Shown piece by piece: positions 1-8,856 of a DNA stretch of 32,123 nucleotides. The stretch spans positions 1 to 32,123 of the forward strand of contig JALSGO010000014.1 of assembly GCA_026982655.1 (NCBI GenBank). Direction: 5' to 3'. How positions within the stretch are numbered: the stretch's first letter is position 1; each line of letters starts with the position of its first letter. Both the position numbers and the translations under genes were made by a program. The notes under the pieces are model-generated. The model made no database searches. It was not told the DNA's origin and saw only the letters and a list, made by a program, of their open reading frames with translations. This stretch comes from Candidatus Bipolaricaulota bacterium (GTDB lineage Bacteria > Bipolaricaulota > Bipolaricaulia > RBG-16-55-9).

Positions 1-225
1 GAATCCGAACACCACGCCTACAACGGCGGCAAAGTTCCCGCTGAAGCCGTTGATCGGGTAGTTATACGTGAAGATCGTCCGAAAGCCTTTCAAGGTCTTG
101 GCATAACATGGGCTATGGAAGGGACGCACTGCAAGCCATCGCCAACTGGTTATCAGGTCTTCCCGCGATTCGATGGGTTCACCGCATTCCCAACAGGTGA
201 TCGGGCTTGGCTTTGAGGTTTTCAT
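1..225 (-). CDS. Partial hypothetical protein with an N-terminal Cys-rich (CWEC...HSPC) putative zinc motif and a hydrophobic segment; runs off the window start
   Basis: Own reverse-strand translation from ATG at 225: MKTSKPSPITCWECGEPIESREDLITSWRWLAVRPFHSPCYAKTLKGFRTIFTYNYPINGFSGNFAAVVGVVFGF, open to the window edge. Confidence 0.55.
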   Translation of the reverse strand, partial: MKTSKPSPITCWECGEPIESREDLITSWRWLAVRPFHSPCYAKTLKGFRTIFTYNYPINGFSGNFAAVVGVVFGF

Positions 226-330
226 CGCTCGGGTCGCCCTCCTCCGGAGCGCACTCTACTGGAACACAGTATAGCATAACGCCTTCCCCCTCAGGAGGGA
301 AATTCGGTACAATCCCCTCGGGGATCGAAG

Positions 331-1722
331 ATGCGCGTACACAATCTTGTAAGAGCAGGGCTTGGGATCGCCGCGGGATCGCTTCTCATGCTGGCCGGGG
401 GGGATTTCTCGCTCGTCTCCGCTCAGCCCGGGGACAAGATCGTCCACGCCGAGCTGCGGGCGAGCATCAACCCCGTCACCAAAGACTACGTGCTGCGGGT
501 GCTCCGCCTAGCCCGCGAGGAGGGGGCCTCTCTCGTCATCCTGCAGCTGGACACCCCCGGCGGCCTGGTTAGCTCCACCAAGGACATCGTGGATGCCATC
601 CTGAACTCGCCAATCCCCGTCGTGGTCTACGTGGGCCCGGCGGGGGCTTGGGCCGCCTCGGCGGGGACGTTCATCACCATGGCCGCCCACGTGGCCGCGA
701 TGGCCAAGGGAGCCGCCATCGGCGCGGCCCACCCCGTGGGCCTCGGTCCCCCCGGTGGCGGCGGGGGCGAGGAAGGCGATCAGGGAGCCGACCCCGCCGC
801 CCAGAAGGCCGTGAACTTCTTGGCCCGGTGGGCCCGCGAGATCGCCGAGAAGCGGGGACGCGACCCCGACTGGGCCGAGCGGGCCGTCCGCGAGAGCGTC
901 ACCCTCGGCTGGGAGGAGGCCCTGGAGCGCAAGATCATCGACTTGGCCGTGGACGACTTTCAAGATCTCCTAAGGCAACTCGACGACTATCAACTCCCGG
1001 ACGGACGCACCCTGCGCACCGCGGGCGTGCCCTTGGTGAAGGTCCCGATGAGCTGGCGGGAGCAGGCGCTCAACTACCTCGCCGACCCGAATGTGGTCTT
1101 CATCCTCCTCATGCTGGGGATCTACGCGCTCATCTTCGAGTTCATCAACCCGGGGATCGGGATCGGGCTCATCGCCGGGGGGATCTCCCTGCTCTTAGCC
1201 TTCTTGGGGCTTCAGATCCTGCCCGTGAACCTCGTGGGCGTGGGGCTCATCCTGTTTGGAGCGCTGCTCATGGTGCTCGACGTCTTCTACACCCCCACGA
1301 ACGGGATCCTCACCACGGGCGGGGTCGTCTCGCTGCTGGCGGGGGCGTTCACGCTCTTCGACTTCCAGGGGATCGAGCGCTCGGTGTTTGAGCTGGCCTG
1401 GTGGAACGTGCTCCTCACGGTGGGGGTGATCACGGCGTTCTTCGTGTTCCTGGTGGCCAAGGGGCTGCTGGCCCAGCGCAAGCAGCCCGCCGTGGGGATG
1501 GAGGCGATGATCGGGGCCATCGGGCACGCCAAGGCCCCCTTGGGTCCGGGGCGCGAGGGCTTGGTGCTCGTGCGCGGCGAGTACTGGCGGGCTATCTCCC
1601 AAGAGCCCATCCACGAGGGCGACGAGGTCGAAGTGGTCGCCGTCCAAGACGGGCGCTTGGTGGTGAAGCGGGCGACAAGGACGATCCTGCCTGCCCCGTC
1701 TTCTTCCGAGAGCCCCCCTTAA
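331..1722 (+). CDS. nfeD: NfeD family membrane-bound ClpP-class serine protease
   Basis: Protein shows LDTPGGLVSSTKDIVDAIL, AASAGTFITMAAHVAAMAKGAAIGAAHPV, multiple TM helices and a C-terminal OB-like domain (GxxGxALxPLGPGREGLVLVRGEYWRA). Confidence 0.9.
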   Translation: MRVHNLVRAGLGIAAGSLLMLAGGDFSLVSAQPGDKIVHAELRASINPVTKDYVLRVLRLAREEGASLVILQLDTPGGLVSSTKDIVDAILNSPIPVVVYVGPAGAWAASAGTFITMAAHVAAMAKGAAIGAAHPVGLGPPGGGGGEEGDQGADPAAQKAVNFLARWAREIAEKRGRDPDWAERAVRESVTLGWEEALERKIIDLAVDDFQDLLRQLDDYQLPDGRTLRTAGVPLVKVPMSWREQALNYLADPNVVFILLMLGIYALIFEFINPGIGIGLIAGGISLLLAFLGLQILPVNLVGVGLILFGALLMVLDVFYTPTNGILTTGGVVSLLAGAFTLFDFQGIERSVFELAWWNVLLTVGVITAFFVFLVAKGLLAQRKQPAVGMEAMIGAIGHAKAPLGPGREGLVLVRGEYWRAISQEPIHEGDEVEVVAVQDGRLVVKRATRTILPAPSSSESPP

Positions 1723-2840
1723 AGAGGGATTCCTCCCCTGCCCCTGCCTCCTTCAACGCAAGAGGAGGGAGGACGACTCCAAATCCCCGGAATCCTCCGC
1801 CCGCAGTCGGGACACCTCCCGTCGTTCAGGCGATTCCGTTGGATAAAGAAGCCGGAGCGCTCGATCAAGAGGGAGCCGCAGCCGGGACAGTAGGTGTTCT
1901 CGTAACGGCCCACGAGGCCGGGGAGGTTCCCCGCGTAGACGAAATGCAATCCCTCCTCATACCCGATCTCGGCGGCTCGGAGGAGCGTTTCGGGCAGGGT
2001 CCCTCCCCGGTCCGTCAGCCGGTAGTCGGGATGGAAGGCCGTCACGTGCCAGGGGATATCTCGAGACACGGAAGCGATGAACTTTGCGGCTTGGCGGAGC
2101 TCGGGTTCGGAATCGTTGAAGCCCGGGATGACGAGGGTGACGACCTCGACCCAGAAGCCCCGCTCGTGGGCCATCTCGATCGTCTGGAGGATGTTTTCGA
2201 GCACCCCGCCCAGCCGGCGGTAGTTCTTGTCCTGCATCGTCTTCAAGTCGACCTTGTAGCAGTCGAGGTGAGGCTTTAAGTAATCGAGCACCTCGGGGGT
2301 GGCGTTCCCGTTGGAGATGTAGGCCGTCACAAAGCCCTCGCGCTTCGCGAGCCGGAAGACCCCGACGGCCCACTCGGACGTGATCAGGGGCTCGTTGTAG
2401 GAGCTGGCGACCATCTGAGCGTCGTACTGCTTGGCCAGCTCGACGATCCGATCGGGAGAGATGCGCATCGGGCGCACCCCGGCTTGACTGTCTCTAAGTG
2501 TCTGAGAAATAATCCAATTGTGGCAGAATGGACAATAAAAGTCGCAGCCCAACATGCCGAACGTCAACGCCCGCTCCCTCGGCAAAACATGATAGAAGGG
2601 CTTCTTCTCGATGGGGTCGCATTGCAGAGCCCCAACGTACCCCCAGGGGACGTAGAGCTTTCCGTCGCGGTTGAAACGGACCTGACAGATGCCGCGCTTT
2701 CCCGGGAAGATCACGCAGCGGTGGGCACACGCGTAGCAGCGAACCTTCCCGTCGGGGAGCTTTTCGTAAAGCTCTCCCTCGCGGGCCATCGCGTCGAGCA
2801 GATCCGCCAGGGTCTCCGCTTGGATCGCCACAGGGATCAC
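1719..2840 (-). CDS. amrS: AmmeMemoRadiSam-system radical SAM enzyme (AmrS-like)
   Basis: GMLGCDFYCPFCHNWIISQ CxxxCxxC cluster motif, N-terminal CYACAHRCVIFPGKRGICQVR and C-terminal zinc-ribbon-like CPGCG...CPDCG. Confidence 0.88.
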   Translation of the reverse strand: MIPVAIQAETLADLLDAMAREGELYEKLPDGKVRCYACAHRCVIFPGKRGICQVRFNRDGKLYVPWGYVGALQCDPIEKKPFYHVLPRERALTFGMLGCDFYCPFCHNWIISQTLRDSQAGVRPMRISPDRIVELAKQYDAQMVASSYNEPLITSEWAVGVFRLAKREGFVTAYISNGNATPEVLDYLKPHLDCYKVDLKTMQDKNYRRLGGVLENILQTIEMAHERGFWVEVVTLVIPGFNDSEPELRQAAKFIASVSRDIPWHVTAFHPDYRLTDRGGTLPETLLRAAEIGYEEGLHFVYAGNLPGLVGRYENTYCPGCGSLLIERSGFFIQRNRLNDGRCPDCGRRIPGIWSRPPSSCVEGGRGRGGIPL

Positions 2841-2888
2841 CCCCGGGCCATGGTAGCGCGACGGGGCCGATGGGAATCAACCCCCGGA

Positions 2889-4226
2889 TCACTCGTACCG
2901 CAGCGCCTCTATGGGGTTGACGCGGGCGGCCTGCCAGGCGGGATACAGTCCGCTTACGATCCCCACGATCATCCCCGTGATCACGGCGATGGCGTACCAG
3001 TCCCACACGAACACCAAGGGGATGGACTCGTCCATCTCGAACAGAGATGCGGTGAAGCGGTTGAACACCTCGGCCAGCCCGATTCCCGCCAGGATCCCGA
3101 AGACGGCCCCCAGCACGCAGATGAAGACGGCTTCCGTCAAGAACAAGCGCAAGACCCCGCCCCGGGTCGCGCCCGTGGCCTTCATCACCCCGATCTCCCG
3201 GGTCCGCTCCTTGACCGTGATGAGCATGATGTTCATCACGCCGATCATCCCGACGAGTAGGGCGACCACGGCCACCGCGCCGATCCAGACCGTGAACTGG
3301 GCGAAGTTCTGCCGGATCTCGTCCACGATCTCCTTGAGGGTGCTTACCTCGATCTCTTTGTCGTCGCCGATGAGCTTGCGCGCGTCGGACTCGTAGCTGT
3401 CGAAGTACTCCCGCAGCCGCTGGGCCACGGCCTCCAGCTCCTCGATGTCGGCGACGCTCACCACAAGGCCCGTAAACACGGGCAGCTCCTCGCCCTCGAT
3501 CGTCTCCGTGAACCCCTGGTAGTCGATGCTCACGTAGGAGTTTCGGCTGCTGATGAACTCGGATTCCTTGACGATTCCCACCACCGTGAGGGGCTCCCCC
3601 CGGTGGACCTTCTTCTCGCTGTCGATGTACGTAAGCTCGACGGTCTGGCCCAAGATCTTTTGGGCGATCTCCGGGGTGCGCCCGGGGTGCTCGCAGCGGG
3701 TCTCGATCTCTTCTTCATCCACCTCTTGACCTTGGGCCTTGAGTTCATCGGCAAGAAGGCGCTTGCAGATCGTGCGGGCCACGGCGACCCCGATCACGAC
3801 CTCGCCGGGGCCCTCCACGAACCTCCCCGCGTCAAGCGGGATGATCTCGCGGCTGGTGGTCACCCGCACGTTCGCCCCGGAGATGAGCCGCCCCTTGTAC
3901 TTGAGGGGGTTCCCGTTGACGGGCGCGAAGACGTCGGCGGCGGCCACCCCCGGCATCGCCCGAACCCGTTCCACGTCCCGACGGGTGAAGACCCGATCGG
4001 CCCCGAAGAGCGAACGGCTCCCCTCCACAGCGATGCTGATCATGTTCGCCCGCAACAGATCTTTCGTGAGCACGTCCAAAAGCGACGACTCAAACCCCTT
4101 GCTCATCGTCACCACGGCGATCACCGCGGCGATCCCGATGGTGACACTGAGCACCGCGAGGATGTTCCGCAGCTTGTGACTCTTTATGTTCGTAAAGCTC
4201 AAGCGCACGGCCTCACGCAGCTCCAC
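2889..4226 (-). CDS. ABC transporter permease, MacB/FtsX type
   Basis: N-terminal LRNILAVLSVTIGIAAVIAVVTMSKG, periplasmic domain, C-terminal GVMNIMLITVKERTREIGVMKATGATRGGVLRLFLTEA and AARVNPIEALRYE. Confidence 0.92.
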   Translation of the reverse strand: MELREAVRLSFTNIKSHKLRNILAVLSVTIGIAAVIAVVTMSKGFESSLLDVLTKDLLRANMISIAVEGSRSLFGADRVFTRRDVERVRAMPGVAAADVFAPVNGNPLKYKGRLISGANVRVTTSREIIPLDAGRFVEGPGEVVIGVAVARTICKRLLADELKAQGQEVDEEEIETRCEHPGRTPEIAQKILGQTVELTYIDSEKKVHRGEPLTVVGIVKESEFISSRNSYVSIDYQGFTETIEGEELPVFTGLVVSVADIEELEAVAQRLREYFDSYESDARKLIGDDKEIEVSTLKEIVDEIRQNFAQFTVWIGAVAVVALLVGMIGVMNIMLITVKERTREIGVMKATGATRGGVLRLFLTEAVFICVLGAVFGILAGIGLAEVFNRFTASLFEMDESIPLVFVWDWYAIAVITGMIVGIVSGLYPAWQAARVNPIEALRYE

Positions 4227-4998
4227 GGCTTCCCTCTCCTCCTCCCCCCGCTCCCTGTCCCTGTCCCTGCCCCACGGAGACGCGGGTCCCGCGCTCGATC
4301 GCCGAGGGCTGGACTTGAACGTCCACGATCTTCCCGTCCACCAAGCGGACGATGCGCTCGGCGCAAGAAGCTACATCCGGGTCGTGGGTCACCAACACGA
4401 TCGTCCGTCCCTGGCGATGGAGCTCCCGGAAGAGCTCGAGGATGGCCCGACCCGTCTTCGTGTCCAGGTTCCCGGTGGGCTCGTCGGCCAAGAGGAGTTT
4501 GGGATCGTTCGCTAAAGCGCGGGCGATCGCCACCCGCTGCCGCTCCCCGCCCGAGAGCTCGTTGGGCATGTGCGTTACGCGATGGCCCAGGCCCACCTGC
4601 TCCAGGAGCCGAACGGCCCGCCGGCGCCGTTGGGATTTGGGGATCGCGCCCACCAGGCCCATGGGCAGGAGCACGTTGTCCAGCGCGCTGATCCTTGGGA
4701 TTAAATTGAACGTCTGAAACACGAAGCCGATGGTGCGCCCCCGCAGCCTCGCCAGACGACGGTCGCTCAGCTTCCCGACGTCCTGGCCGTCCACGAGCAG
4801 CGTCCCCGAGGTGGGCTTGTCCAGGCAGCCGATGAGGTTCATCAGGGTGCTCTTCCCCGAGCCCGAGGGGCCCATGATCGCGAGGAACTCCCCCTCCGGG
4901 ATCGTGAGCGAGACCCCGTCGAGGGCCTTTACGTCGACCTTGCCCATGCGGTAGATTTTCACCAGGTCCTCGGCGTGGACGATCCCGTTGGTGCTCAT
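4213..4998 (-). CDS. ABC transporter ATP-binding protein, MacB/LolD type
   Basis: Walker A GPSGSGKST, LSGGERQR signature, LLADEPTGNLD Walker B; overlaps the permease start; low-complexity C-terminus. Confidence 0.95.
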   Translation of the reverse strand: MSTNGIVHAEDLVKIYRMGKVDVKALDGVSLTIPEGEFLAIMGPSGSGKSTLMNLIGCLDKPTSGTLLVDGQDVGKLSDRRLARLRGRTIGFVFQTFNLIPRISALDNVLLPMGLVGAIPKSQRRRRAVRLLEQVGLGHRVTHMPNELSGGERQRVAIARALANDPKLLLADEPTGNLDTKTGRAILELFRELHRQGRTIVLVTHDPDVASCAERIVRLVDGKIVDVQVQPSAIERGTRVSVGQGQGQGAGGGGEGSRGAA

Positions 4999-4999
4999 C

Positions 5000-6088
5000 T
5001 TATAGGGACACCTCGGCCTCCCCCAAGATCGTAAAGCCGCCCTCGAAGAGATCCACCCGGAAGACGAGGAGCCGGGAGCCGCTTAAGCGCACCTCGATCT
5101 CTAGAGTCTCGTCGTCGCGGACCACGGTGAGGGTGACGGGCTCGTTCGGGTTGAGGAAGCGGATGAGGTTCCGCAGGTCCCGCACGTCCTCCACCCGGGT
5201 GCCGTTTACGTGGGTGATGATATCCCCCTTCCGGAGCCCGGCCTGGGCGGCGAACGATCCGGGCGCGACGTCCACCACCAAGGCCCCGCCTCCCGGCGCG
5301 TCTTGGAGACGGACGCCCGCCAGCGTCGCCGTGCTCGAGAGAAAGCCCAAAAAGCGACCCTCTTTCGCGCAGGGACCCTCTTCCTCTGCCGTTTCACAGG
5401 CCAAGAGCTCTGCGCGGAACTCCTCTTGCGTGACGGCCACGCGCGCGGCGCGGATCTGCCGCTTGGTGCGCACGTCTTCCAGCAGCACCGGAGCCAAGCG
5501 CTCGAAGGTGAGCTCTACGAAGGGCTCGTCGATGTCGGTGGGGTCGAAGGCCACCCGCGTCACGCTCTCCCCCTCGGGGAGGTCCAACTTCCGGTTGATG
5601 TATTCTTGCATCAAGAAGAACTGGCTGGCGGCGATCCCCGTGGTGATCACCTCGTCCTCGAGAATCACTTGGCGTTCGCCGCGCTCCGTCTCCCCTTCGG
5701 GGTCCACGAATTCAAACCGAAGGGTGGCGATCCCGTCCTCCACGGTCACCTCGACGAAGAACCGGCCCCGTCCGGTGTCCGAGTCGATGCGATACGAGAC
5801 GAGTTGAAGTTCCGGGGTGAGCACCACTTCTTGGGTGAAGAGCTTGTCCGTCCCGAAGTCCACCACGAGTTCCTCGGAGAGGGCCTGGAACTCCGAGGCG
5901 AGTCGAAGGTTTCCGTCTTCCAACTGTTCATACGAAAACCCCTCGATCCCCACGTCCTCCTCGATCTGGAAGAAGAAGGTCCCGCTCTCGATCACGGTGG
6001 CCTGCTGAGAAAGCCCCAACGTCAACGTCGCGCCGAGGAGGAGGGCCCCCAACGCCGAGATCAAGGTCCGCGTTCGCCCGTGCGCCAT
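5000..6088 (-). CDS. Secreted PDZ-domain protein
   Basis: Signal peptide MAHGRTRTLISALGALLLGATLTLG; PDZ core GSFAAQAGLRKGDIITHVNGTRVEDVRDLRNLI. The ORF extends to 6211 but a plausible start is the ATG at 6088. Confidence 0.82.
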   Translation of the reverse strand: MAHGRTRTLISALGALLLGATLTLGLSQQATVIESGTFFFQIEEDVGIEGFSYEQLEDGNLRLASEFQALSEELVVDFGTDKLFTQEVVLTPELQLVSYRIDSDTGRGRFFVEVTVEDGIATLRFEFVDPEGETERGERQVILEDEVITTGIAASQFFLMQEYINRKLDLPEGESVTRVAFDPTDIDEPFVELTFERLAPVLLEDVRTKRQIRAARVAVTQEEFRAELLACETAEEEGPCAKEGRFLGFLSSTATLAGVRLQDAPGGGALVVDVAPGSFAAQAGLRKGDIITHVNGTRVEDVRDLRNLIRFLNPNEPVTLTVVRDDETLEIEVRLSGSRLLVFRVDLFEGGFTILGEAEVSL

Positions 6089-6121
6089 CGCCGATTGCTC
6101 CCTTCTCGTGCTTCTCCTTGC

Positions 6122-6150
6122 TGTCGAGTTCGACATATCGGATTCGATAT
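6122..6150. promoter_or_regulatory. Two abutting inverted repeats, candidate operator for the PDZ-ABC operon
   Basis: TGTCGA-GT-TCGACA (6122-6135) and ATATCG-GATT-CGATAT (6135-6150), immediately upstream of the likely start at 6088, next to a minus-strand TACAAT (6149-6154). Confidence 0.45.
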
Positions 6151-6227
6151 TGTAGCATCCCTTGGGCAGGGGTGCTACCCAGTGAATGCCGAAATCGGGC
6201 TCGGGGTTCAAGGGTTCCCATTAGCAT

Positions 6228-6257
6228 TTGACGGATCGGTGTAAGGGACAGTAGACT
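6228..6257 (+). promoter_or_regulatory. Candidate sigma70-like promoter for the first hicBA pair
   Basis: TTGACG (6228-6233), 18 bp spacer, TAGACT (6252-6257), just upstream of HicB-like start 6268. Confidence 0.4.
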
Positions 6258-6267
6258 CCGTGCTGAG

Positions 6268-6507
6268 GTGAGTTCCGTGCCTACGGCGCGAATCGAGTTC
6301 GAAGCCTATTGGGACGGGGAAAGCTGGCGTGCCCGCGCCCGTCGGCACAGCATCTATACGTTCGCGGACACTTTAGATGAACTACTGAAAAACGTGAAAG
6401 AAGCGGCCCAGCTCTACGCTGAAGGAGAAGAAGGCTTTGAGGGACAGGTGGAGATCGTGCTGAGGGTGCAAGACCATGTCCCCGAGGTGGCCGCGGGTTC
6501 CGGCTAA
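6268..6507 (+). CDS. HicB-family antitoxin-like protein (pair 1)
   Basis: 79 aa: IEFEAYWDGESWRARARRHSIYTFADTLDELLKNVKEAAQLYAEG, HicB-like fold pattern; overlaps a HicA ORF. Confidence 0.75.
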   Translation: MSSVPTARIEFEAYWDGESWRARARRHSIYTFADTLDELLKNVKEAAQLYAEGEEGFEGQVEIVLRVQDHVPEVAAGSG

Positions 6508-6724
6508 GCGTCTCGTTGCGTTGCTCAAGCGTTTAGGGTACGAAGAGGTCCGTCAGCGGGGAAGCCACCTAAAGCTGCGGAAAATCGTCAAAGGGAGACG
6601 TCATACGATCGTGATTGCCGTCCACTCGGGAAGGGATCTTCCCCCAGGCTATGTCGGCGACGTGCTCAAGGACGTTGCCCGTAGGCATGAAATCCCGGTG
6701 GAGGACCTTATCAACCAGCTGTAA
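6476..6724 (+). CDS. HicA-family toxin-like mRNA interferase (pair 1)
   Basis: 82 aa: [29 protein letters not shown]...[17 protein letters not shown], includes GSH catalytic motif. Confidence 0.85.
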   Translation: MSPRWPRVPAKRLVALLKRLGYEEVRQRGSHLKLRKIVKGRRHTIVIAVHSGRDLPPGYVGDVLKDVARRHEIPVEDLINQL

Positions 6725-6744
6725 GACGACGAAGGAGGTGCCGG

Positions 6745-7227
6745 ATGGAGCTTCTCACCGTAAGGATCGAGAAGCCGGAGGACGTGAACCTCATCCTGGG
6801 GCAGTCGCACTTCATCAAGACCGTAGAGGACCTCCACGAGGCGCTCGTCACTTCGGTCCCCGGCATTCGGTTCGGATTGGCGTTCTGCGAGTCCTCGGGA
6901 CCCGCGCTCGTGCGCGGGAGCGGCACGGACTCCGAGCTTACGAAGCTGGCCAAACAGAACGCCTACAAGTTGGGGACAGGCCATGCCTTCTTGATTTTCT
7001 TGCGGGACTGCTTCCCCATCAACGTGCTGAACGCCGTCAAGATGGTTCCGGAGGTCTGCCGCATCTACTGTGCCACGGCCAACCCCGTCGAGGTGATCGT
7101 CGCCGAGACGGAGCAGGGGCGGGGGATCTTGGGCGTCGTAGACGGGGTGAGGTCGAAGGGCATCGAGACGGAAGAGCACGTCCGAGAGCGCAAGGAGTTC
7201 TTGAGGAAGATCGGGTATAAACTCTGA
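6745..7227 (+). CDS. Adenosine-specific kinase (DUF355 family)
   Basis: Whole-length family pattern: [30 protein letters not shown]...[18 protein letters not shown]...[21 protein letters not shown]. Confidence 0.88.
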   Translation: MELLTVRIEKPEDVNLILGQSHFIKTVEDLHEALVTSVPGIRFGLAFCESSGPALVRGSGTDSELTKLAKQNAYKLGTGHAFLIFLRDCFPINVLNAVKMVPEVCRIYCATANPVEVIVAETEQGRGILGVVDGVRSKGIETEEHVRERKEFLRKIGYKL

Positions 7228-7254
7228 GGAGGGGTAAGCACCTCAGGGACGATA

Positions 7255-7542
7255 ATGGCCATCTCCGAGGGCAAGCTGAAGTCCTATACATTCCGGGTCG
7301 TTCTGGAGCGGGACAAGTGGCCGGATGAGCCCGAAGAGGTTGCCGTTTGGCGGGCGTATGTTCCCGCCCTCGAGGAGAAAGGGGCGGCCACTTGGGGGTC
7401 CACTCGGGAAGAGGCCCTGCAAAACCTGCAGGAGATCCTCGTCGTGATCCTAGAAGAGCTCCTCCGAGAAGGGCAGCCCCTTCCTCAGGAAGCCCTCCTC
7501 CAAGAATCGGAGGAGCCTTTGGTGACGGTGGTCCTCACGTGA
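7255..7542 (+). CDS. HicB-family antitoxin-like protein (pair 2)
   Basis: YTFRVVLERDKW...WRAYVPALEEKGAATWGSTREEALQNLQEILVVILEEL. Confidence 0.8.
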   Translation: MAISEGKLKSYTFRVVLERDKWPDEPEEVAVWRAYVPALEEKGAATWGSTREEALQNLQEILVVILEELLREGQPLPQEALLQESEEPLVTVVLT

Positions 7543-7546
7543 GGCA

Positions 7547-7798
7547 ATGGCCATCGACTACGGGAGGCTCCGCGGCCTCACCGCCCGACGGCTCATCCGG
7601 GCCTTGGAGCGGGATGGGTTCCGGCTCGTCTGGAGCAAAGGCTCCCATCGGCGGTACCACCATCCCGACGGTCGTCGGGTCACGGTCTCCTATCACCGTC
7701 CGGGGGAGACGTTTAAGCCCAAGACCCTGAAATCCATCATCGAGATCCAAGCTCGTTGGACGGAGGAGGATCTTAGGAGGCTTACGCTACTGAGATGA
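7547..7798 (+). CDS. HicA-family toxin-like mRNA interferase (pair 2)
   Basis: LTARRLIRALERDGFRLVWSKGSHRRYHHPDGRRVTVSYHRPGETFKPKTLKSII. Confidence 0.87.
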   Translation: MAIDYGRLRGLTARRLIRALERDGFRLVWSKGSHRRYHHPDGRRVTVSYHRPGETFKPKTLKSIIEIQARWTEEDLRRLTLLR

Positions 7799-8259
7799 TC
7801 GAGCTACCCCGCTACAAGTCCTGCTTCGTCTGCGGCGACCCCGCGCGGAACCCGCAGTCGCTGGGGCTGCGTTCCCGCTTGGACCCCGAGAGCGGGGCGG
7901 TCACCGCCGTCTTCATCCCGAAGGAGCACCACGTGGGCTATCCCGACGTCGTCCACGGCGGGATCCTCACGGCTCTCTTGGACGAGGTCTCGATCTGGGC
8001 CGCCTCCTTCCGCGCGGAGGCCTTCTGCGTCACCCGGGAGCTGCGGGTGAAGTTCGCCCAGGCCGCTCGGCCCGGCGAGCCCCTCCAGCTGAGGGCTGAG
8101 GTCACGGAGTACCATCCTCGGATGATCACCGTGCAAGCCTCCGCCCTGCGAGCGGGCGAGGGGGAGGAGAGGGTGGTGGCCCGAAGTTTAGGGAGGTTCT
8201 ACCCGGCGTTCCCGGAGGAGTGGGTCGAGTGGGCCCGTAGGCTCGGCCTGTCGCCTTAG
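7795..8259 (+). CDS. PaaI-type hotdog-fold thioesterase
   Basis: CFVCGDPARNPQSLGLR...HHVGYPDVVHGGILTALLDEVSIWAA motif; ATGA overlap with the upstream HicA ORF. Confidence 0.85.
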   Translation: MIELPRYKSCFVCGDPARNPQSLGLRSRLDPESGAVTAVFIPKEHHVGYPDVVHGGILTALLDEVSIWAASFRAEAFCVTRELRVKFAQAARPGEPLQLRAEVTEYHPRMITVQASALRAGEGEERVVARSLGRFYPAFPEEWVEWARRLGLSP

Positions 8260-8825
8260 GACCAAGGGCGGAACTTCGGCGTCGAGAGGGGCTCGGAGCC
8301 GTTCCCGTCGGGGGAGCGGGACGGGGATTTCGGCCGCATGGAACGGGCCATCTGCTCCATCAGCTCCTGGAAGCGGGCCGAGCGGTGCTCCTCGATCTCG
8401 AGCCAGCGGCCTACCAGCCCCGAGAGGTGGCTCACCTGGCGGTGGGTCAACAGGCTCGTCAAGATCAGCAGCAGAACGGCGGCCACGGCGGTGGCGGTCA
8501 CGAAGTTGGCCATGCGGCGGACGGCCTCGTTGGAGCGCTCGATCGCCTTGGCCTCCTCCTGGAGGAGCCGGGCGGCGGCCTGGACGCCCTCGATCGCGGG
8601 CGCGGCCTGGTCGGCCACCTCTTGGACGACCCCCTCGGGGACCTGGACGGCCACCTGAGGGGGGCCGCCCACGATCCACGCCAGCCCCGCCGTCACCGCC
8701 GCCGCAGCGGCCAAGATCCACGGCCAGTTTTCCACAGCACCCACGCTCCTCTCTCTGCCTGAGCGTACCGGGAGCGCTCCGCAGAGAGGAGGGCGCGCGG
8801 ACCGGGAGGTGATGAATTCCGACAC
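8256..8825 (-). CDS. Hypothetical membrane protein with two TM segments and coiled-coil regions; start uncertain
   Basis: Hydrophobic WILAAAAAVTAGLAWIVGG and FVTATAVAAVLLLILTSLL separated by a helical linker; start may be a downstream GTG near 8744. Confidence 0.6.
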   Translation of the reverse strand: MSEFITSRSARPPLCGALPVRSGRERSVGAVENWPWILAAAAAVTAGLAWIVGGPPQVAVQVPEGVVQEVADQAAPAIEGVQAAARLLQEEAKAIERSNEAVRRMANFVTATAVAAVLLLILTSLLTHRQVSHLSGLVGRWLEIEEHRSARFQELMEQMARSMRPKSPSRSPDGNGSEPLSTPKFRPWS

Positions 8826-8856
8826 CTCCAGCGGGGCGGTGTGAACGTGATTTGCA

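Noticed and set aside
5210-6244. 344-aa plus-strand ORF
   Set aside because: Antisense to the PDZ protein with His/Glu-rich shadow composition.
8822-8842. ACACC...GGTGT hairpin downstream of punA as a terminator
   Set aside because: Only a 5-bp stem and no T tract on the minus strand.
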